Positions 27,327 to 35,890 of a DNA stretch of 64,000 nucleotides are shown piece by piece. The translations under genes and the position numbers were made by a program. This DNA comes from Sulfitobacter geojensis (GTDB lineage: Bacteria; Pseudomonadota; Alphaproteobacteria; Rhodobacterales; Rhodobacteraceae). The stretch lies in contig NZ_JASE01000005.1 of the NCBI RefSeq assembly GCF_000622325.1, positions 496,001 to 560,000 on the forward strand, read 5' to 3'. The stretch's first letter is position 1; each line of letters begins with the position of its first letter. Under the pieces are notes generated by a model that had not been told where the DNA came from, did not search any database, and saw nothing but the letters and a program-made list of their open reading frames with translations.

Positions 27327-28330
27327 GCGGCTGCTTTCGTTCCGGTCAGGTGGATGGCGGTTTCATCGATCAACCCCTGCAGGCTGTCTCCGCGGGCGCG
27401 GGCAGCAAAGTTCAACGCCATCCGGTGCGACAACACGGGCCGCGCCATATCGAGCACGTCTTCCGCAGACGGTGCCAGACGCCCTTGCAACAAGGCGCGT
27501 GCGCGGACGGCCAGCATCAAGGCTTGCGCGGCACGCGGGCCGGGCCCCCAAGCGACAGTGTCACGCACCCGCTCGCTCGCGCCCTCTTCTTCAGGACGGA
27601 ATGCGCGGACCAGATCAAGGATCAATTCAACAACAGAGTCGCCAACCGGCATGCGGCGCAACAAGCGTTGCGCATCAAGCAACTCTTGCGCCGTGAACAC
27701 CTGTGTGGCCTGTGCATCGGTGTCACCCGTGGTCGCCAGCAGGATATCGCGTTCGGTATCGCGGTCAGGGTAGGCGACGTCGATTTGCACAAGGAAACGG
27801 TCCAGCTGCGCCTCTGGCAGGGGATAGGTGCCTTCCTGTTCGATCGGGTTCTGGGTCGCCAAAACGTGAAACGGAATACCCAAAGTGCGGTCCTGTCCCG
27901 CGACGGTCACGGTCTTTTCCTGCATCGCCTGCAACAGCGCGGATTGGGTGCGCGGGCTGGCGCGGTTGATTTCATCAGCCATCAACAGCTGGCAAAACAC
28001 CGGCCCTTCGACAAAGCGGAACGCACGGCTGCCATCCGGCGCTGTATCCAGCACCTCGGAACCCAGAATATCGGCGGGCATCAGATCCGGCGTGAACTGA
28101 ACACGACTGCCATCCAGCCCCATTACGGTGCTAAGGGTTTCGACCAGCAGAGTTTTTCCAAGACCGGGCAACCCGACCAGCAGACCGTGACCGCCACACA
28201 AAAGTGCGGTCAGCGTCAAGTCGACCACCCTTTCCTGCCCGATAAAACGGTTGGTGATCGACTGCTTGGCCGTGCCAAGCTTTGCGCCCAATGTTTCAAT
28301 CTGGGCCACCATGTCGTCGGCTTGGGTCAT
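27323..28330 (-). CDS. MoxR-family AAA+ ATPase
   Basis: 335 residues. Walker A is GLPGLGKT at residues 53-60; Walker B lies in LLMADEINRASPRTQSALL and is followed by a MoxR-typical MQEKTV segment. FHVLATQNPIEQEGTYPLPEAQLDRFL is the conserved MoxR sensor-1 region (shown here only by its key words NPIEQEGTYPLPEAQ). MoxR ATPases act as chaperone-like assembly factors for metalloenzymes or envelope complexes. It is the first gene of a tightly overlapping four-gene operon. The 57-nt gap to divergent DUF1285 must hold promoters for both directions. Confidence 0.93.
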   Translation of the reverse strand: MTQADDMVAQIETLGAKLGTAKQSITNRFIGQERVVDLTLTALLCGGHGLLVGLPGLGKTLLVETLSTVMGLDGSRVQFTPDLMPADILGSEVLDTAPDGSRAFRFVEGPVFCQLLMADEINRASPRTQSALLQAMQEKTVTVAGQDRTLGIPFHVLATQNPIEQEGTYPLPEAQLDRFLVQIDVAYPDRDTERDILLATTGDTDAQATQVFTAQELLDAQRLLRRMPVGDSVVELILDLVRAFRPEEEGASERVRDTVAWGPGPRAAQALMLAVRARALLQGRLAPSAEDVLDMARPVLSHRMALNFAARARGDSLQGLIDETAIHLTGTKAAA

Positions 28331-28387
28331 GACATTTGCTTCCTAAGGGTTATATCGGTTTAGTCTAACCTACCTCTTTCACAGGAA

Positions 28388-28984
28388 ATGGCAAAAGCAA
28401 TGAGCGGACAAAATCCCGTTACCCCGACTGCGAGTACACTGGCGGAGGCTGCGCGCGCAGCGAAAACACGCGGATTGCCGCCGTTGGAGAAATGGAACCC
28501 GCCGTTTTGCGGTGATCTGGACATGCACATCAAACGCGATGGCACCTGGTTTTACGAAGGAACCCCGATTGGGCGACCGGAACTGGTCAAACTTTTCTCG
28601 ACGATTCTGTGGCGGGAAGGGGACAAGTATTTCCTTGTGACGCCGGTCGAAAAGGTCGGGATCACGGTTGAAGATGCGCCGTTTGTTGCTGTCGATTTCG
28701 AGGCAGAGGGTGAGGGAGACGCGCAAAAACTGAGCTTTTCCAGCAATGTAGGCGATACAGCCGTCGCCGGCCCGTCCAACCCGATCCGCGTTGAGCGCGA
28801 CCCTGAAACCGGAGAACCCGCCCCCTATGTGTTGATCCGGCGCAATCTGGAAGCGCTGATCGACCGCAAAAGCTTTTACCGTCTTGTCGAACTGGGGGTG
28901 CACCACGAGGGTTGGTTTGGTCTGTGGTCACAGGGCGCATTCTTTGGCATCATCCCTTCTGATGAATTGCCCGAAGATGCCTGA
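28388..28984 (+). CDS. DUF1285 domain protein
   Basis: 198 residues. The signature FCGDLDMHIKRDGTWFYEGTPIGRPELVKLF and the following LVTPVEKVGITVEDAPF identify DUF1285, a two-barrel family of unknown function often found beside MoxR operons in Rhodobacteraceae. No signal peptide or membrane helix is seen. The ATG at 28388 has CACAGGAA upstream; an internal ATG at 28400 (MSGQNP) is a possible alternative. It is transcribed away from moxR, and hyi follows directly (stop and next ATG abut), so the pair should be co-transcribed. Confidence 0.85.
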   Translation: MAKAMSGQNPVTPTASTLAEAARAAKTRGLPPLEKWNPPFCGDLDMHIKRDGTWFYEGTPIGRPELVKLFSTILWREGDKYFLVTPVEKVGITVEDAPFVAVDFEAEGEGDAQKLSFSSNVGDTAVAGPSNPIRVERDPETGEPAPYVLIRRNLEALIDRKSFYRLVELGVHHEGWFGLWSQGAFFGIIPSDELPEDA

Positions 28985-29743
28985 ATGACAATGAGACCTG
29001 CCGCCAATCTAAGCCATCTCTGGCCCGAACTTCCTTATCTGGATCGCTTTGCCGCTGCAGCTTCTGCGGGGTTCGAGGCGGTTGAAGTGCTGTTTCCCTA
29101 TGATGTCGCGGCCAAGGACACCCAACGTGCGCTGATCGCGAATGGCCAGCGAATGGTACTGATCAACGCGCCGCCGCCAAACTATACGGGGGGCGCACGC
29201 GGATTTGCAGCCCAACCGGAAATGGTGGAGCGTTTTCAATATGATATGAAACGCGTCTTTCGTTACGCCCAGGCGCTGAAGGTGTCGTTTGTGCATGTGA
29301 TGACAGGCGTCGCAGCGGGGAATGTGGCAAAGCAGACGCTGATCGATAACCTGAAATGGGCGACGCAGACGGCGCCAACGGGGCTGACCCTGACGCTGGA
29401 ACCGCTGAATTCTGTAGCGCAGCCGGGGTATTTCCTGAACGATTATGCCTTGGCGGCCGAGGTGATAAGGGCAGTTGATGCGCCAAATCTGGGCCTGCAA
29501 TATGACAGCTATCACGCGCAAATGATCCACGGCGATGCGGTGGCGGTGTTTGATCAGTACCTGCCGCTGATACGGCATGTCCAGATCGGCGACGCACCGG
29601 ATCGCCGTGCGCCCGGAACGGGGGAGGTGGATTTTGACGCGCTGTTCGCGCGGCTCAAAGCGACAGGGTATGACGGCTGGATCAGTGGCGAATATGCGCC
29701 AAACGGACCAACCGAAGAGACATTGGGCTGGATGACGGCCTAG
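28985..29743 (+). CDS. hyi: Hydroxypyruvate isomerase family TIM-barrel protein
   Basis: 252 residues of the xylose-isomerase-like TIM barrel. LTLEPLNS, NLGLQYDSYHAQMIHGD, IRHVQIGDAPDRRAPGTGEVDF and WISGEYAP are the conserved metal- and substrate-binding strands of Hyi. The family interconverts hydroxypyruvate and tartronate semialdehyde in glyoxylate use; related OtnI proteins act on 2-oxo-tetronate, so the substrate is not settled. The start ATG abuts the DUF1285 stop with no gap. An internal MRP start three codons on is possible. No gcl or glxR neighbour is present here. Confidence 0.82.
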   Translation: MTMRPAANLSHLWPELPYLDRFAAAASAGFEAVEVLFPYDVAAKDTQRALIANGQRMVLINAPPPNYTGGARGFAAQPEMVERFQYDMKRVFRYAQALKVSFVHVMTGVAAGNVAKQTLIDNLKWATQTAPTGLTLTLEPLNSVAQPGYFLNDYALAAEVIRAVDAPNLGLQYDSYHAQMIHGDAVAVFDQYLPLIRHVQIGDAPDRRAPGTGEVDFDALFARLKATGYDGWISGEYAPNGPTEETLGWMTA

Positions 29744-29785
29744 CCGCCGCCCGAATTTGCGCCCCTACAACTGGAATTTGGTTAA

Positions 29786-29805
29786 CGCCCTTATTTTCAA
29801 GGGCG
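29786..29805. terminator. Short hairpin between convergent hyi and GST genes
   Basis: CGCCCTT and AAGGGCG form a 7-bp perfect stem around ATTTTC, 43 nt after the hyi stop. Neither side has a strong T-tract, so termination is plausible but not assured. Confidence 0.4.
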
Positions 29806-29822
29806 AATCGGCTGTGCCATGC

Positions 29823-29863
29823 GTACACCCCCTGTGCACCCCCCATGCACCCTGCGGTGCACC
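29823..29863. repeat. Four helically phased (G/A)TGCACC-like heptamers
   Basis: GTACACC, GTGCACC, ATGCACC and GTGCACC start at 29823, 29834, 29845 and 29857, spaced 11, 11 and 12 bp, about one helical turn each. They sit between the 3' ends of two convergent genes, where no promoter is expected. A 31-codon ORF starting with ATG at 29819 runs through them without a Shine-Dalgarno. The rest of the 193-nt gap is rich in GTTAAC-like words and holds no gene I can support. Confidence 0.5.
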
Positions 29864-29936
29864 GTTGGCAATTTCGGGCGCATGTTAATCCGACGTGCGC
29901 GCCTGTTGCGTTAACGAGATGTCAACGTTCGGTTGG

Positions 29937-30557
29937 TTAATCTGGGAAAAGAAGCGGCGCGTCACCGGATTGCCACGGAGGATATTTTAACATGATTTGA
30001 GCAAAGAGATCAGACGCCAGAAAAGCAGTAAGCCACGCCTGAAGGTCGGGCCATGGCTGCGCATCGAACCACGGTTTGTCGATAAAGGCGAACTGGCGGA
30101 CGAAGGGCAACGTGGCGAAATCGGCAAGCGTTGGTTTGCCGAAGATATGTCCGTCAATTTGCGCATCAAGTTCGGTTAGGAAGCTAGCGGCGGCAGCGCG
30201 GTGTTCTTTCGGATCTTCGTCGGGGTAGCGCGTCGCGTATTTGGTGCGATCAAGGGCGGTTTTGAACGGGCCATCCACGCGGGTGATCAGCGCGTGACCC
30301 TCCGCCGGCATGTTGAGCCACCCTTGCGGGTCGGCGTGGTTTAGTGCCCACAGCATGATGTCGAAGCTTTCGTCGATAACCTGGTCGCTCAAGACAAGAC
30401 TGGGCACCGTTCCACTGGGCGAGGCATCAAGAAATGCCTGCGGTTTGTCACGCAACAGGATTTCGCGCAGTTCAACCTGCACCCCCGCGCTGGCGATGGC
30501 CAGACGGGCGCGCATTGCATAGGGGCAGCGGCGAAAGGAATAGAGAACCGGCGGCAC
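29937..30557 (-). CDS. Glutathione S-transferase family protein
   Basis: 206 residues. The thioredoxin-fold N-terminus PVLYSFRRCPYAMRARLAIA carries a single redox-type cysteine in place of the usual Ser/Tyr, and GTVPSLVLSDQVIDESFDIMLW holds the cis-Pro and the glutathione-binding E-S pair. The C-terminal helical GST domain follows. The chosen start is GTG at 30557, 5 nt after the polA stop; a TTG at 30581 would overlap polA. The sequence resembles GrxB-like or omega-like GSTs that deglutathionylate substrates, but the reaction is not fixed. It should be co-transcribed behind polA. Confidence 0.8.
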   Translation of the reverse strand: MPPVLYSFRRCPYAMRARLAIASAGVQVELREILLRDKPQAFLDASPSGTVPSLVLSDQVIDESFDIMLWALNHADPQGWLNMPAEGHALITRVDGPFKTALDRTKYATRYPDEDPKEHRAAAASFLTELDAQIDGHIFGKPTLADFATLPFVRQFAFIDKPWFDAQPWPDLQAWLTAFLASDLFAQIMLKYPPWQSGDAPLLFPD

Positions 30558-30562
30558 GGCGC

Positions 30563-33355
30563 TTAATGCGCCTCTGCCCAATTGGCCCCTTTGCCGGCAT
30601 CCACGGTCAGTTTGACGGCCAGTTTCACTACTGGATCGCTGGCATTTTCCATGACGTCACGGGCCGCATCAATCAGGGCGTCCTCCTGTCCTTTTTCGAC
30701 CTCGAACAAGAGTTCGTCGTGGACTTGCAACAACATAGTGGCCGGCAAATCCTTGATCGCGTCGGGCATGCGGATCATCGCGCGGCGAATGACATCGGCG
30801 GCGGTGCCCTGAATGGGCGCATTGATGGCGGCGCGCGCTGCAAATCCGGCACGCGGCCCTTTGGAGGCGATTTCAGGCGTGTGGATTTTGCGCCCGAACA
30901 GGGTTTGCACAAAACCGTGCTCTTTCGCGAACGCCTTGGTGTCGTCCATGTAGGTACGGATTCCGGGGAAGCGTTCAAAGTAGCGGTCGATGAACCCCTG
31001 CGCTTCGCTGCGCGGAATGCGCAGATTGCGGGCGAGACCAAAACCGGAAATGCCGTAAATCACGCCAAAGTTGATCGCCTTGGCGCGGCGGCGAATGTCG
31101 GGTGTCATTTCGTCCATGGGCACATCGAACATTTCGGAGGCGGTCATGGCGTGAATGTCATCGCCGCGTTCAAAGGCTTCTTTGAGCGCAGGAATGTCGG
31201 CGATATGGGCAAGGATGCGCAGCTCGATCTGGGAATAATCCAGCGCCACCAGTGTCTTGCCCTCCTCCGCGATAAAGGCCTCTCGGATGCGGCGTCCTTC
31301 CTCGGAACGGATCGGGATGTTTTGCAGGTTCGGATCGGTGGAGGCGAGCCGACCGGTGGAGGCCCCGGCAATGGAATAGGAGGTGTGCACGCGGCCGGTG
31401 TCGGCGTTGATGTGGGTTTGCAGCGCATCGGTATAGGTGGATTTGAGTTTGCTCAGTTGGCGCCAGTCAAGGACACGGGCCGGCAGTTCATGTTCGGTGG
31501 CAAGGTCTTCGAGAATATCGACGCCGGTGGCATATGCACCGGTCTTGCCCTTTTTGCCGCCTTCGATACCCATTTCGTCAAACAGGATTTCGCCCAACTG
31601 CTTGGGCGATCCGACGTTGAATTTACGGCCTGCAATCTCGTAAATCTCGTCTTCCAGCCCTGCCATTTTCTGGGCAAAGGCATTGGACATCCGGCTGAGC
31701 GTATCACGATCAACCTTGACGCCGGAGCGTTCCATCGCCGCGAGCACCGGCACCAGCGGCCGTTCGAGCGTTTCATAGACTTTGGTGACCTGCGCGCTGT
31801 GCAGTTGCGGTTTCAAAAACTGCCACAGACGCAGGGTGATATCGGCATCTTCGGCGGCATATTGAACGGCTTTGTCCAGTGGCACCTTGTCGAAGGTAAT
31901 GGCGGATTTACCCGAGCCGAGCAGGGGTTTAATGGGGATCGGCGTGTGGCTCAGATAGCGTTCCGACAGGGTGTCCATGCCATGATTGTGTAGTCCCGCG
32001 TGTTGGGCATAGGACATCAGCATGGTGTCATCAAAGGGCGCGACGGTGATGCCGATTTGCGCGAAAATCTTGGCGTCGTATTTCATGTTCTGCCCGATTT
32101 TCAGGATCGCGGGATCCTCCAACATCGGGGTGAGCATGCGCAGGACGTCTTCGGTTTTCATCTGCCCGTCGGCCAGATCCTCCGAGCCGAACAGATCGTC
32201 GCTGGCACCAGCCTTGTGGATCAGCGGGATGTAGCAGGCGGTGCCGGGTTGCGTCGCCAGTGAAATGCCCACCAGTTCGGCGGTCATTTCATTCAGGCCG
32301 GTGGTTTCGGTATCCACGGCGACATAGCCGACCTCGTAAATCGCATCAATCCAGCGTTGCAGGGCTTCGGCATCGCTGACTTGTTCGTATTTTTCAGGGT
32401 CAAACGGCACATCCGCAACCACTGGCGCATCCGGCGCGGCGGGGGCATCGGCGATGACGGGGGCCTCTTTGCCCATCTGGTCGGCAATGCGCTTGGTCAG
32501 GGTGCGGAACTCCATCTCCGCGAGGAATCCCAGCAGGGTTTCGGGATCGGGGTCGCGCACCTCAAGATCATCAATGGTGAAATCCAGCGGGGTGTTTTCA
32601 TCGAGTTGCACCAGACGGCGCGACAGGCGGATCTGGTCGGCGTTGTCGATCAAGGTCTGGCGGCGTTTGGGTTGCTTGATCTCGCCGGCGCGCTCCAACA
32701 AAGCATCCAGATCGCCGTATTCATTGATCAAAAGCGCGGCGGTTTTGATGCCGATACCGGGGGCACCGGGCACGTTATCCACCGAATCGCCCGCCAAGGC
32801 CTGCACATCGACGACCCGTTCGGGATAGACGCCGAATTTGGCAAACACGCCTTCACGGTCGATGCGGTTGTTTTTCATCGCATCGAGCATTTCAACACCG
32901 TCGCCGACCAGCTGCATCAGGTCCTTGTCCGACGAAATGATGGTGCATTGTCCTCCAGCGGCACGGGCCTGAACGGCGAGGGTGGCGATGATGTCATCTG
33001 CCTCAAAGCCCTCTTTTTCCTTACAGGCAATATTGAAGGCTTCCGTCGCGCTGCGCGTCAAAGGCATTTGCGGACGTAAATCCTCGGGCATGGCGTCGCG
33101 GTTGGCCTTGTACAGATCATACATGTCGTTGCGAAACGTATGGCTGCCCTTGTCGAAAATCACGGCCACATGGGTCGGGGCATCGGGGCCGGTGTTGCCT
33201 TCGACATAGCGGTGCAACATGTTGCAGAACCCTGCAACGGCGCCGATGGGCAAGCCGTCGGACTTGCGCGTCAGGGGCGGCAGAGCGTGATAAGCGCGAA
33301 AGATAAACGCAGAACCGTCAATCAGGTGCAGGTGGTGGCCTTTGCCGAATGTCAT
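30563..33355 (-). CDS. polA: DNA polymerase I
   Basis: 930 residues with all three domains. The 5'-3' exonuclease covers about 1-290 (LHLIDGSAFIFRAYHALPP, GVYPERVVDVQALAGDSVDNVPGAPGIG). The 3'-5' exonuclease is near 330-510 with an intact VDTETTGLNEM (D and E for metals). The polymerase domain has motif A in LVALDYSQIELRILAH, motif B in RRAKAINFGVIYG and motif C in LQVHDELLFEV. It removes RNA primers and fills repair gaps. The ATG at 33355 was chosen over a TTG two codons upstream because AAAGGAG lies 8 nt before it. The GST gene follows after 5 nt. Confidence 0.96.
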   Translation of the reverse strand: MTFGKGHHLHLIDGSAFIFRAYHALPPLTRKSDGLPIGAVAGFCNMLHRYVEGNTGPDAPTHVAVIFDKGSHTFRNDMYDLYKANRDAMPEDLRPQMPLTRSATEAFNIACKEKEGFEADDIIATLAVQARAAGGQCTIISSDKDLMQLVGDGVEMLDAMKNNRIDREGVFAKFGVYPERVVDVQALAGDSVDNVPGAPGIGIKTAALLINEYGDLDALLERAGEIKQPKRRQTLIDNADQIRLSRRLVQLDENTPLDFTIDDLEVRDPDPETLLGFLAEMEFRTLTKRIADQMGKEAPVIADAPAAPDAPVVADVPFDPEKYEQVSDAEALQRWIDAIYEVGYVAVDTETTGLNEMTAELVGISLATQPGTACYIPLIHKAGASDDLFGSEDLADGQMKTEDVLRMLTPMLEDPAILKIGQNMKYDAKIFAQIGITVAPFDDTMLMSYAQHAGLHNHGMDTLSERYLSHTPIPIKPLLGSGKSAITFDKVPLDKAVQYAAEDADITLRLWQFLKPQLHSAQVTKVYETLERPLVPVLAAMERSGVKVDRDTLSRMSNAFAQKMAGLEDEIYEIAGRKFNVGSPKQLGEILFDEMGIEGGKKGKTGAYATGVDILEDLATEHELPARVLDWRQLSKLKSTYTDALQTHINADTGRVHTSYSIAGASTGRLASTDPNLQNIPIRSEEGRRIREAFIAEEGKTLVALDYSQIELRILAHIADIPALKEAFERGDDIHAMTASEMFDVPMDEMTPDIRRRAKAINFGVIYGISGFGLARNLRIPRSEAQGFIDRYFERFPGIRTYMDDTKAFAKEHGFVQTLFGRKIHTPEIASKGPRAGFAARAAINAPIQGTAADVIRRAMIRMPDAIKDLPATMLLQVHDELLFEVEKGQEDALIDAARDVMENASDPVVKLAVKLTVDAGKGANWAEAH

Positions 33356-33368
33356 GCGCAAATCTCCT

Positions 33369-33386
33369 TTAGGGCATGGCCCCTAA
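33369..33386 (-). promoter_or_regulatory. Hairpin abutting the polA Shine-Dalgarno
   Basis: In the polA leader TTAGGGGC and GCCCTAA form a stem (one bulge) around a 3-nt loop, and its last bases run into the AAAGGAG ribosome-binding site. It could tune translation of polA. An 8-bp inverted repeat, TTATGCGC and GCGCATAA (33418-33451), lies further upstream. Confidence 0.35.
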
Positions 33387-33514
33387 TGCCACGAAGCGAC
33401 AGGCGCTGCCAGCAAGGTTATGCGCGGCCGCTGGCATCATCTTGCGCATAAACTCATCCACAGATGTTTCATCCGCAGGCAGATCAGTTCAACCCCCGGA
33501 TGTCGCCGTCTATA

Positions 33515-33694
33515 TCAGACTTTGCCTTCAAAATCGGCGTGGACGAATTTGCAATCGCAATAGCCACATTCGACAAATCCTGTGTCCTTGGGGATTTGCA
33601 GCCAGACGCGCGGATGGCCCAACGCCCCTTCGCTGCCGTCACAGGCGATGCGGTAGGTGTTCACGACCTTGGTCTCTGGCGCGGGCTGGCTCAT
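33515..33694 (-). CDS. NDUFS6-like zinc-finger (zf-CHCC) small protein
   Basis: A 59-residue protein, [20 protein letters not shown] at the start and [20 protein letters not shown] at the end. Its zinc ligands follow the C-x8-H-x15-C-x2-C pattern: C18, H27, C43 and C46. This is the mitochondrial complex I NDUFS6-like zf-CHCC family, common as a short conserved gene in alphaproteobacteria. There, NDUFS6 homologues are linked to complex I assembly or accessory function. It is too short for common ORF cut-offs. It lies downstream of DUF1203 on the same strand with a 72-nt gap, and polA follows downstream after about 160 nt. Confidence 0.85.
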   Translation of the reverse strand: MSQPAPETKVVNTYRIACDGSEGALGHPRVWLQIPKDTGFVECGYCDCKFVHADFEGKV

Positions 33695-33766
33695 GGGTAT
33701 GTCCTTGGCTGGGGCTTTCTTATGCCCCTCGTTATGCCCAAAGCGCGCTGGCGCGGCAAGGGTTGG

Positions 33767-34228
33767 TTAGGGGCGGTCGATGCGCAACTGGTAACAATTG
33801 TTGCGGGCGGAACGGACATGGATATAGGCGACGTTCTTGTCGGCAAAGACATCTGCAACATAGGCCGCAATTTCGGCTGGTGTGACGATCTTGCCGGTGC
33901 CGTAAACGATGCGGTCCTGCGCGCAGTATCCTTTGAGCAGATAGTCGGGGGACGTGGTCAGGATCGGTGGCAAGGATGTGCCGCCGCCCCGCGTGCAGTC
34001 GCGTGCACATAAAAATATTGGTCCGGTTTCGGCATAGGCCTGCGCCTTGGCAAAGGGCCGGTAGGCGAGGATCAGCATGTCCTCGCCCTTGGGAATATGG
34101 GTCAGGCAGTGGCGGCAGGGTGTGCCCGCGCCATCAGAGGTGGCGGTTTCGCAGGCCAGTGCATAGGCGTCGGTCCCGCCGTTTTGCAAGGCGCGCACGG
34201 CGGTGGTGGGCAGGGCCGTAAAGTGCAT
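33767..34228 (-). CDS. DUF1203 family protein
   Basis: 153 residues with no signal peptide. The features CRHCLTHIPKGEDMLILAYRPF, GPIFLCARDC and the C-terminal AYIHVRSARNNCYQLRI match DUF1203, a family of unknown function. The cysteines CRHC and C in FLCARDC could form a metal site. The start has CAGGAGATTTATC in front, a good ribosome-binding site. It diverges from gpmI, and the zf-CHCC gene lies downstream. I cannot offer a reaction. Confidence 0.8.
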   Translation of the reverse strand: MHFTALPTTAVRALQNGGTDAYALACETATSDGAGTPCRHCLTHIPKGEDMLILAYRPFAKAQAYAETGPIFLCARDCTRGGGTSLPPILTTSPDYLLKGYCAQDRIVYGTGKIVTPAEIAAYVADVFADKNVAYIHVRSARNNCYQLRIDRP

Positions 34229-34372
34229 GATAAATCTCCTGTATTCGGCCCTGTTTGGCGCAGATGGGAAAGGCGGCCAATCCGGTTCTTGCGCAACTGT
34301 TGGATAAGCGGTTCACGCGGCGCGGCGATGGGGCTAAAAGGCGGTAAGCAAAAAAAGCTGAGGCGCGCGAAA

Positions 34373-35890
34373 ATGAACACTCCCAAACCTGTGGTTCTTT
34401 GCATTCTGGATGGATGGGGCCTGAGCGACCGCTCCGAGGGCAACGCGCCTTTGCTGGCCGATACCCCGACCATGGACCGTCTTTTGCGCGATTGTCCCAA
34501 TGCGACCCTGACCACTTTCGGGCCTGACGTTGGACTGCCACGCGGGCAGATGGGCAATTCCGAAGTGGGCCATACCAACATCGGCGCAGGGCGCGTGGTT
34601 GCGATGGATCTGGGGCAGATCGACCTTGCGATCGAAGAAGGCACCTTTGCGCAGCAAGGTGCTTTGATTGAGTTTATTGGCAAGATGAAGGCGAGCGGCG
34701 GCACGGCACATCTGATGGGTGTGGTGTCCGATGGCGGGGTGCATGGCCATGTGAACCACATGATTGCGGCGGCGCGGGCGCTGGATGCTGCCGGTGTGCC
34801 GGTGGTGATCCACGCTTTGACCGACGGGCGCGATGTGGCCCCGCGCTCTGCAAAGGGGTATTTCGAGACGTTGGAGGCCGCGCTGCCCGACGCGGTAAAG
34901 ATTGTTACCGTGACGGGGCGGTATTTCGCGATGGACCGCGACAATCGCTGGGAGCGGGTGGAGAAAGCGGTACAGGCGGTTTTGCGCGGTGCGGGTTTGT
35001 CCGAAGACACGGCGCAGGAAGCCGTGGATAAGGCTTATGCGCGTGGGGAGGATGACGAGTTTATTCAGGCGACGGTGCTGGGCGGCTATGGCGGTGCGCA
35101 GGACGGTGACGGGTTGTTCTGTTTGAACTTCCGTGCGGACCGCGCGCGCGAAATTTTGGCGGCTTTGGGCGATCCGGCTTTTGACGGGTTCGCAGTTGGC
35201 GCACGCCCCGCATGGGCGGCGATGATGGGGATGGCACAATATTCCACAGCGCATGCGGCCTATATGAGCACGATGTATCACAAGCCCGAGCTGGCCAATA
35301 CCTTGGGTGATTGGGTGGCCAAGCAGGGGTTGCGTCAATTCCGGTTGGCCGAGACCGAGAAATATCCGCATGTGACGTTTTTCCTGAACGGCGGCGAGGA
35401 AGTCGCGTTTGACGGGGAAACGCGGCAGATGCCGAAGTCACCCAATGTTGCGACCTATGATTTGCAGCCTGAAATGTCGTCGGGCGAGGTGAGTGACCAT
35501 TTTGTAGCAGCGATTGAAGAGGGCTATGACCTGATCGTCGTGAATTATGCCAACCCTGATATGGTCGGCCACACTGGTGATCTGGAGGCGGCGATGGCGG
35601 CGTGTCGCGCGGTGGATACCGGTTTGGGGCGTGCACTGGACGCGCTGGAAAAGGCGGGCGGTGCGATGATCGTGACGGCGGATCACGGCAATTGCGAGGT
35701 GATGATTGATCCTGAAACAGGGGGTGCGCATACCGCGCATACGCTTAATCCGGTGCCTGTCGTTCTGGTTGGCGGACCGGAGGGCGCGGTTTTGCGCGAC
35801 GGGCGGCTGGCCGATCTTGCCCCGACTTTGCTGGCGTTGATGGGGCTGGAACAGCCGGCTGAAATGACGGGTGTGTCGTTGATCAAATGA
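34373..35890 (+). CDS. gpmI: 2,3-bisphosphoglycerate-independent phosphoglycerate mutase
   Basis: 505 residues of the alkaline-phosphatase superfamily. It converts 3-phosphoglycerate to 2-phosphoglycerate in glycolysis and gluconeogenesis. Metal ligand D13 is in VVLCILDGWG and the phospho-serine S63 in QMGNSEVGHTNIGAGR; HALTDGRDVAP, FNFRADRARE-like FRADRAREIL, and VNYANPDMVGHTG with VTADHGNCE complete the two metal sites. The ATG at 34373 (MNTPKP) replaces a far longer in-frame ORF whose N-terminal part overlaps DUF1203 antisense. The stop overlaps envC (ATGA). The gpmI-envC-ctpA order is a conserved roseobacter set. Confidence 0.95.
   Translation: MNTPKPVVLCILDGWGLSDRSEGNAPLLADTPTMDRLLRDCPNATLTTFGPDVGLPRGQMGNSEVGHTNIGAGRVVAMDLGQIDLAIEEGTFAQQGALIEFIGKMKASGGTAHLMGVVSDGGVHGHVNHMIAAARALDAAGVPVVIHALTDGRDVAPRSAKGYFETLEAALPDAVKIVTVTGRYFAMDRDNRWERVEKAVQAVLRGAGLSEDTAQEAVDKAYARGEDDEFIQATVLGGYGGAQDGDGLFCLNFRADRAREILAALGDPAFDGFAVGARPAWAAMMGMAQYSTAHAAYMSTMYHKPELANTLGDWVAKQGLRQFRLAETEKYPHVTFFLNGGEEVAFDGETRQMPKSPNVATYDLQPEMSSGEVSDHFVAAIEEGYDLIVVNYANPDMVGHTGDLEAAMAACRAVDTGLGRALDALEKAGGAMIVTADHGNCEVMIDPETGGAHTAHTLNPVPVVLVGGPEGAVLRDGRLADLAPTLLALMGLEQPAEMTGVSLIK

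Noticed and set aside
29819-29914. 31-codon ORF over the GTGCACC array
   Set aside because: It has no Shine-Dalgarno and its composition follows the DNA repeat; kept only as part of the array finding.
29780-29936. GTTAAC/TTAA words as CtrA boxes
   Set aside because: No TTAA-N7-TTAA spacing is met exactly and the region is between 3' ends of genes.
30434-31993. Plus-strand ORF of 519 codons
   Set aside because: It is antisense to GST and polA and has no recognisable motif; the polA frame is unambiguous.
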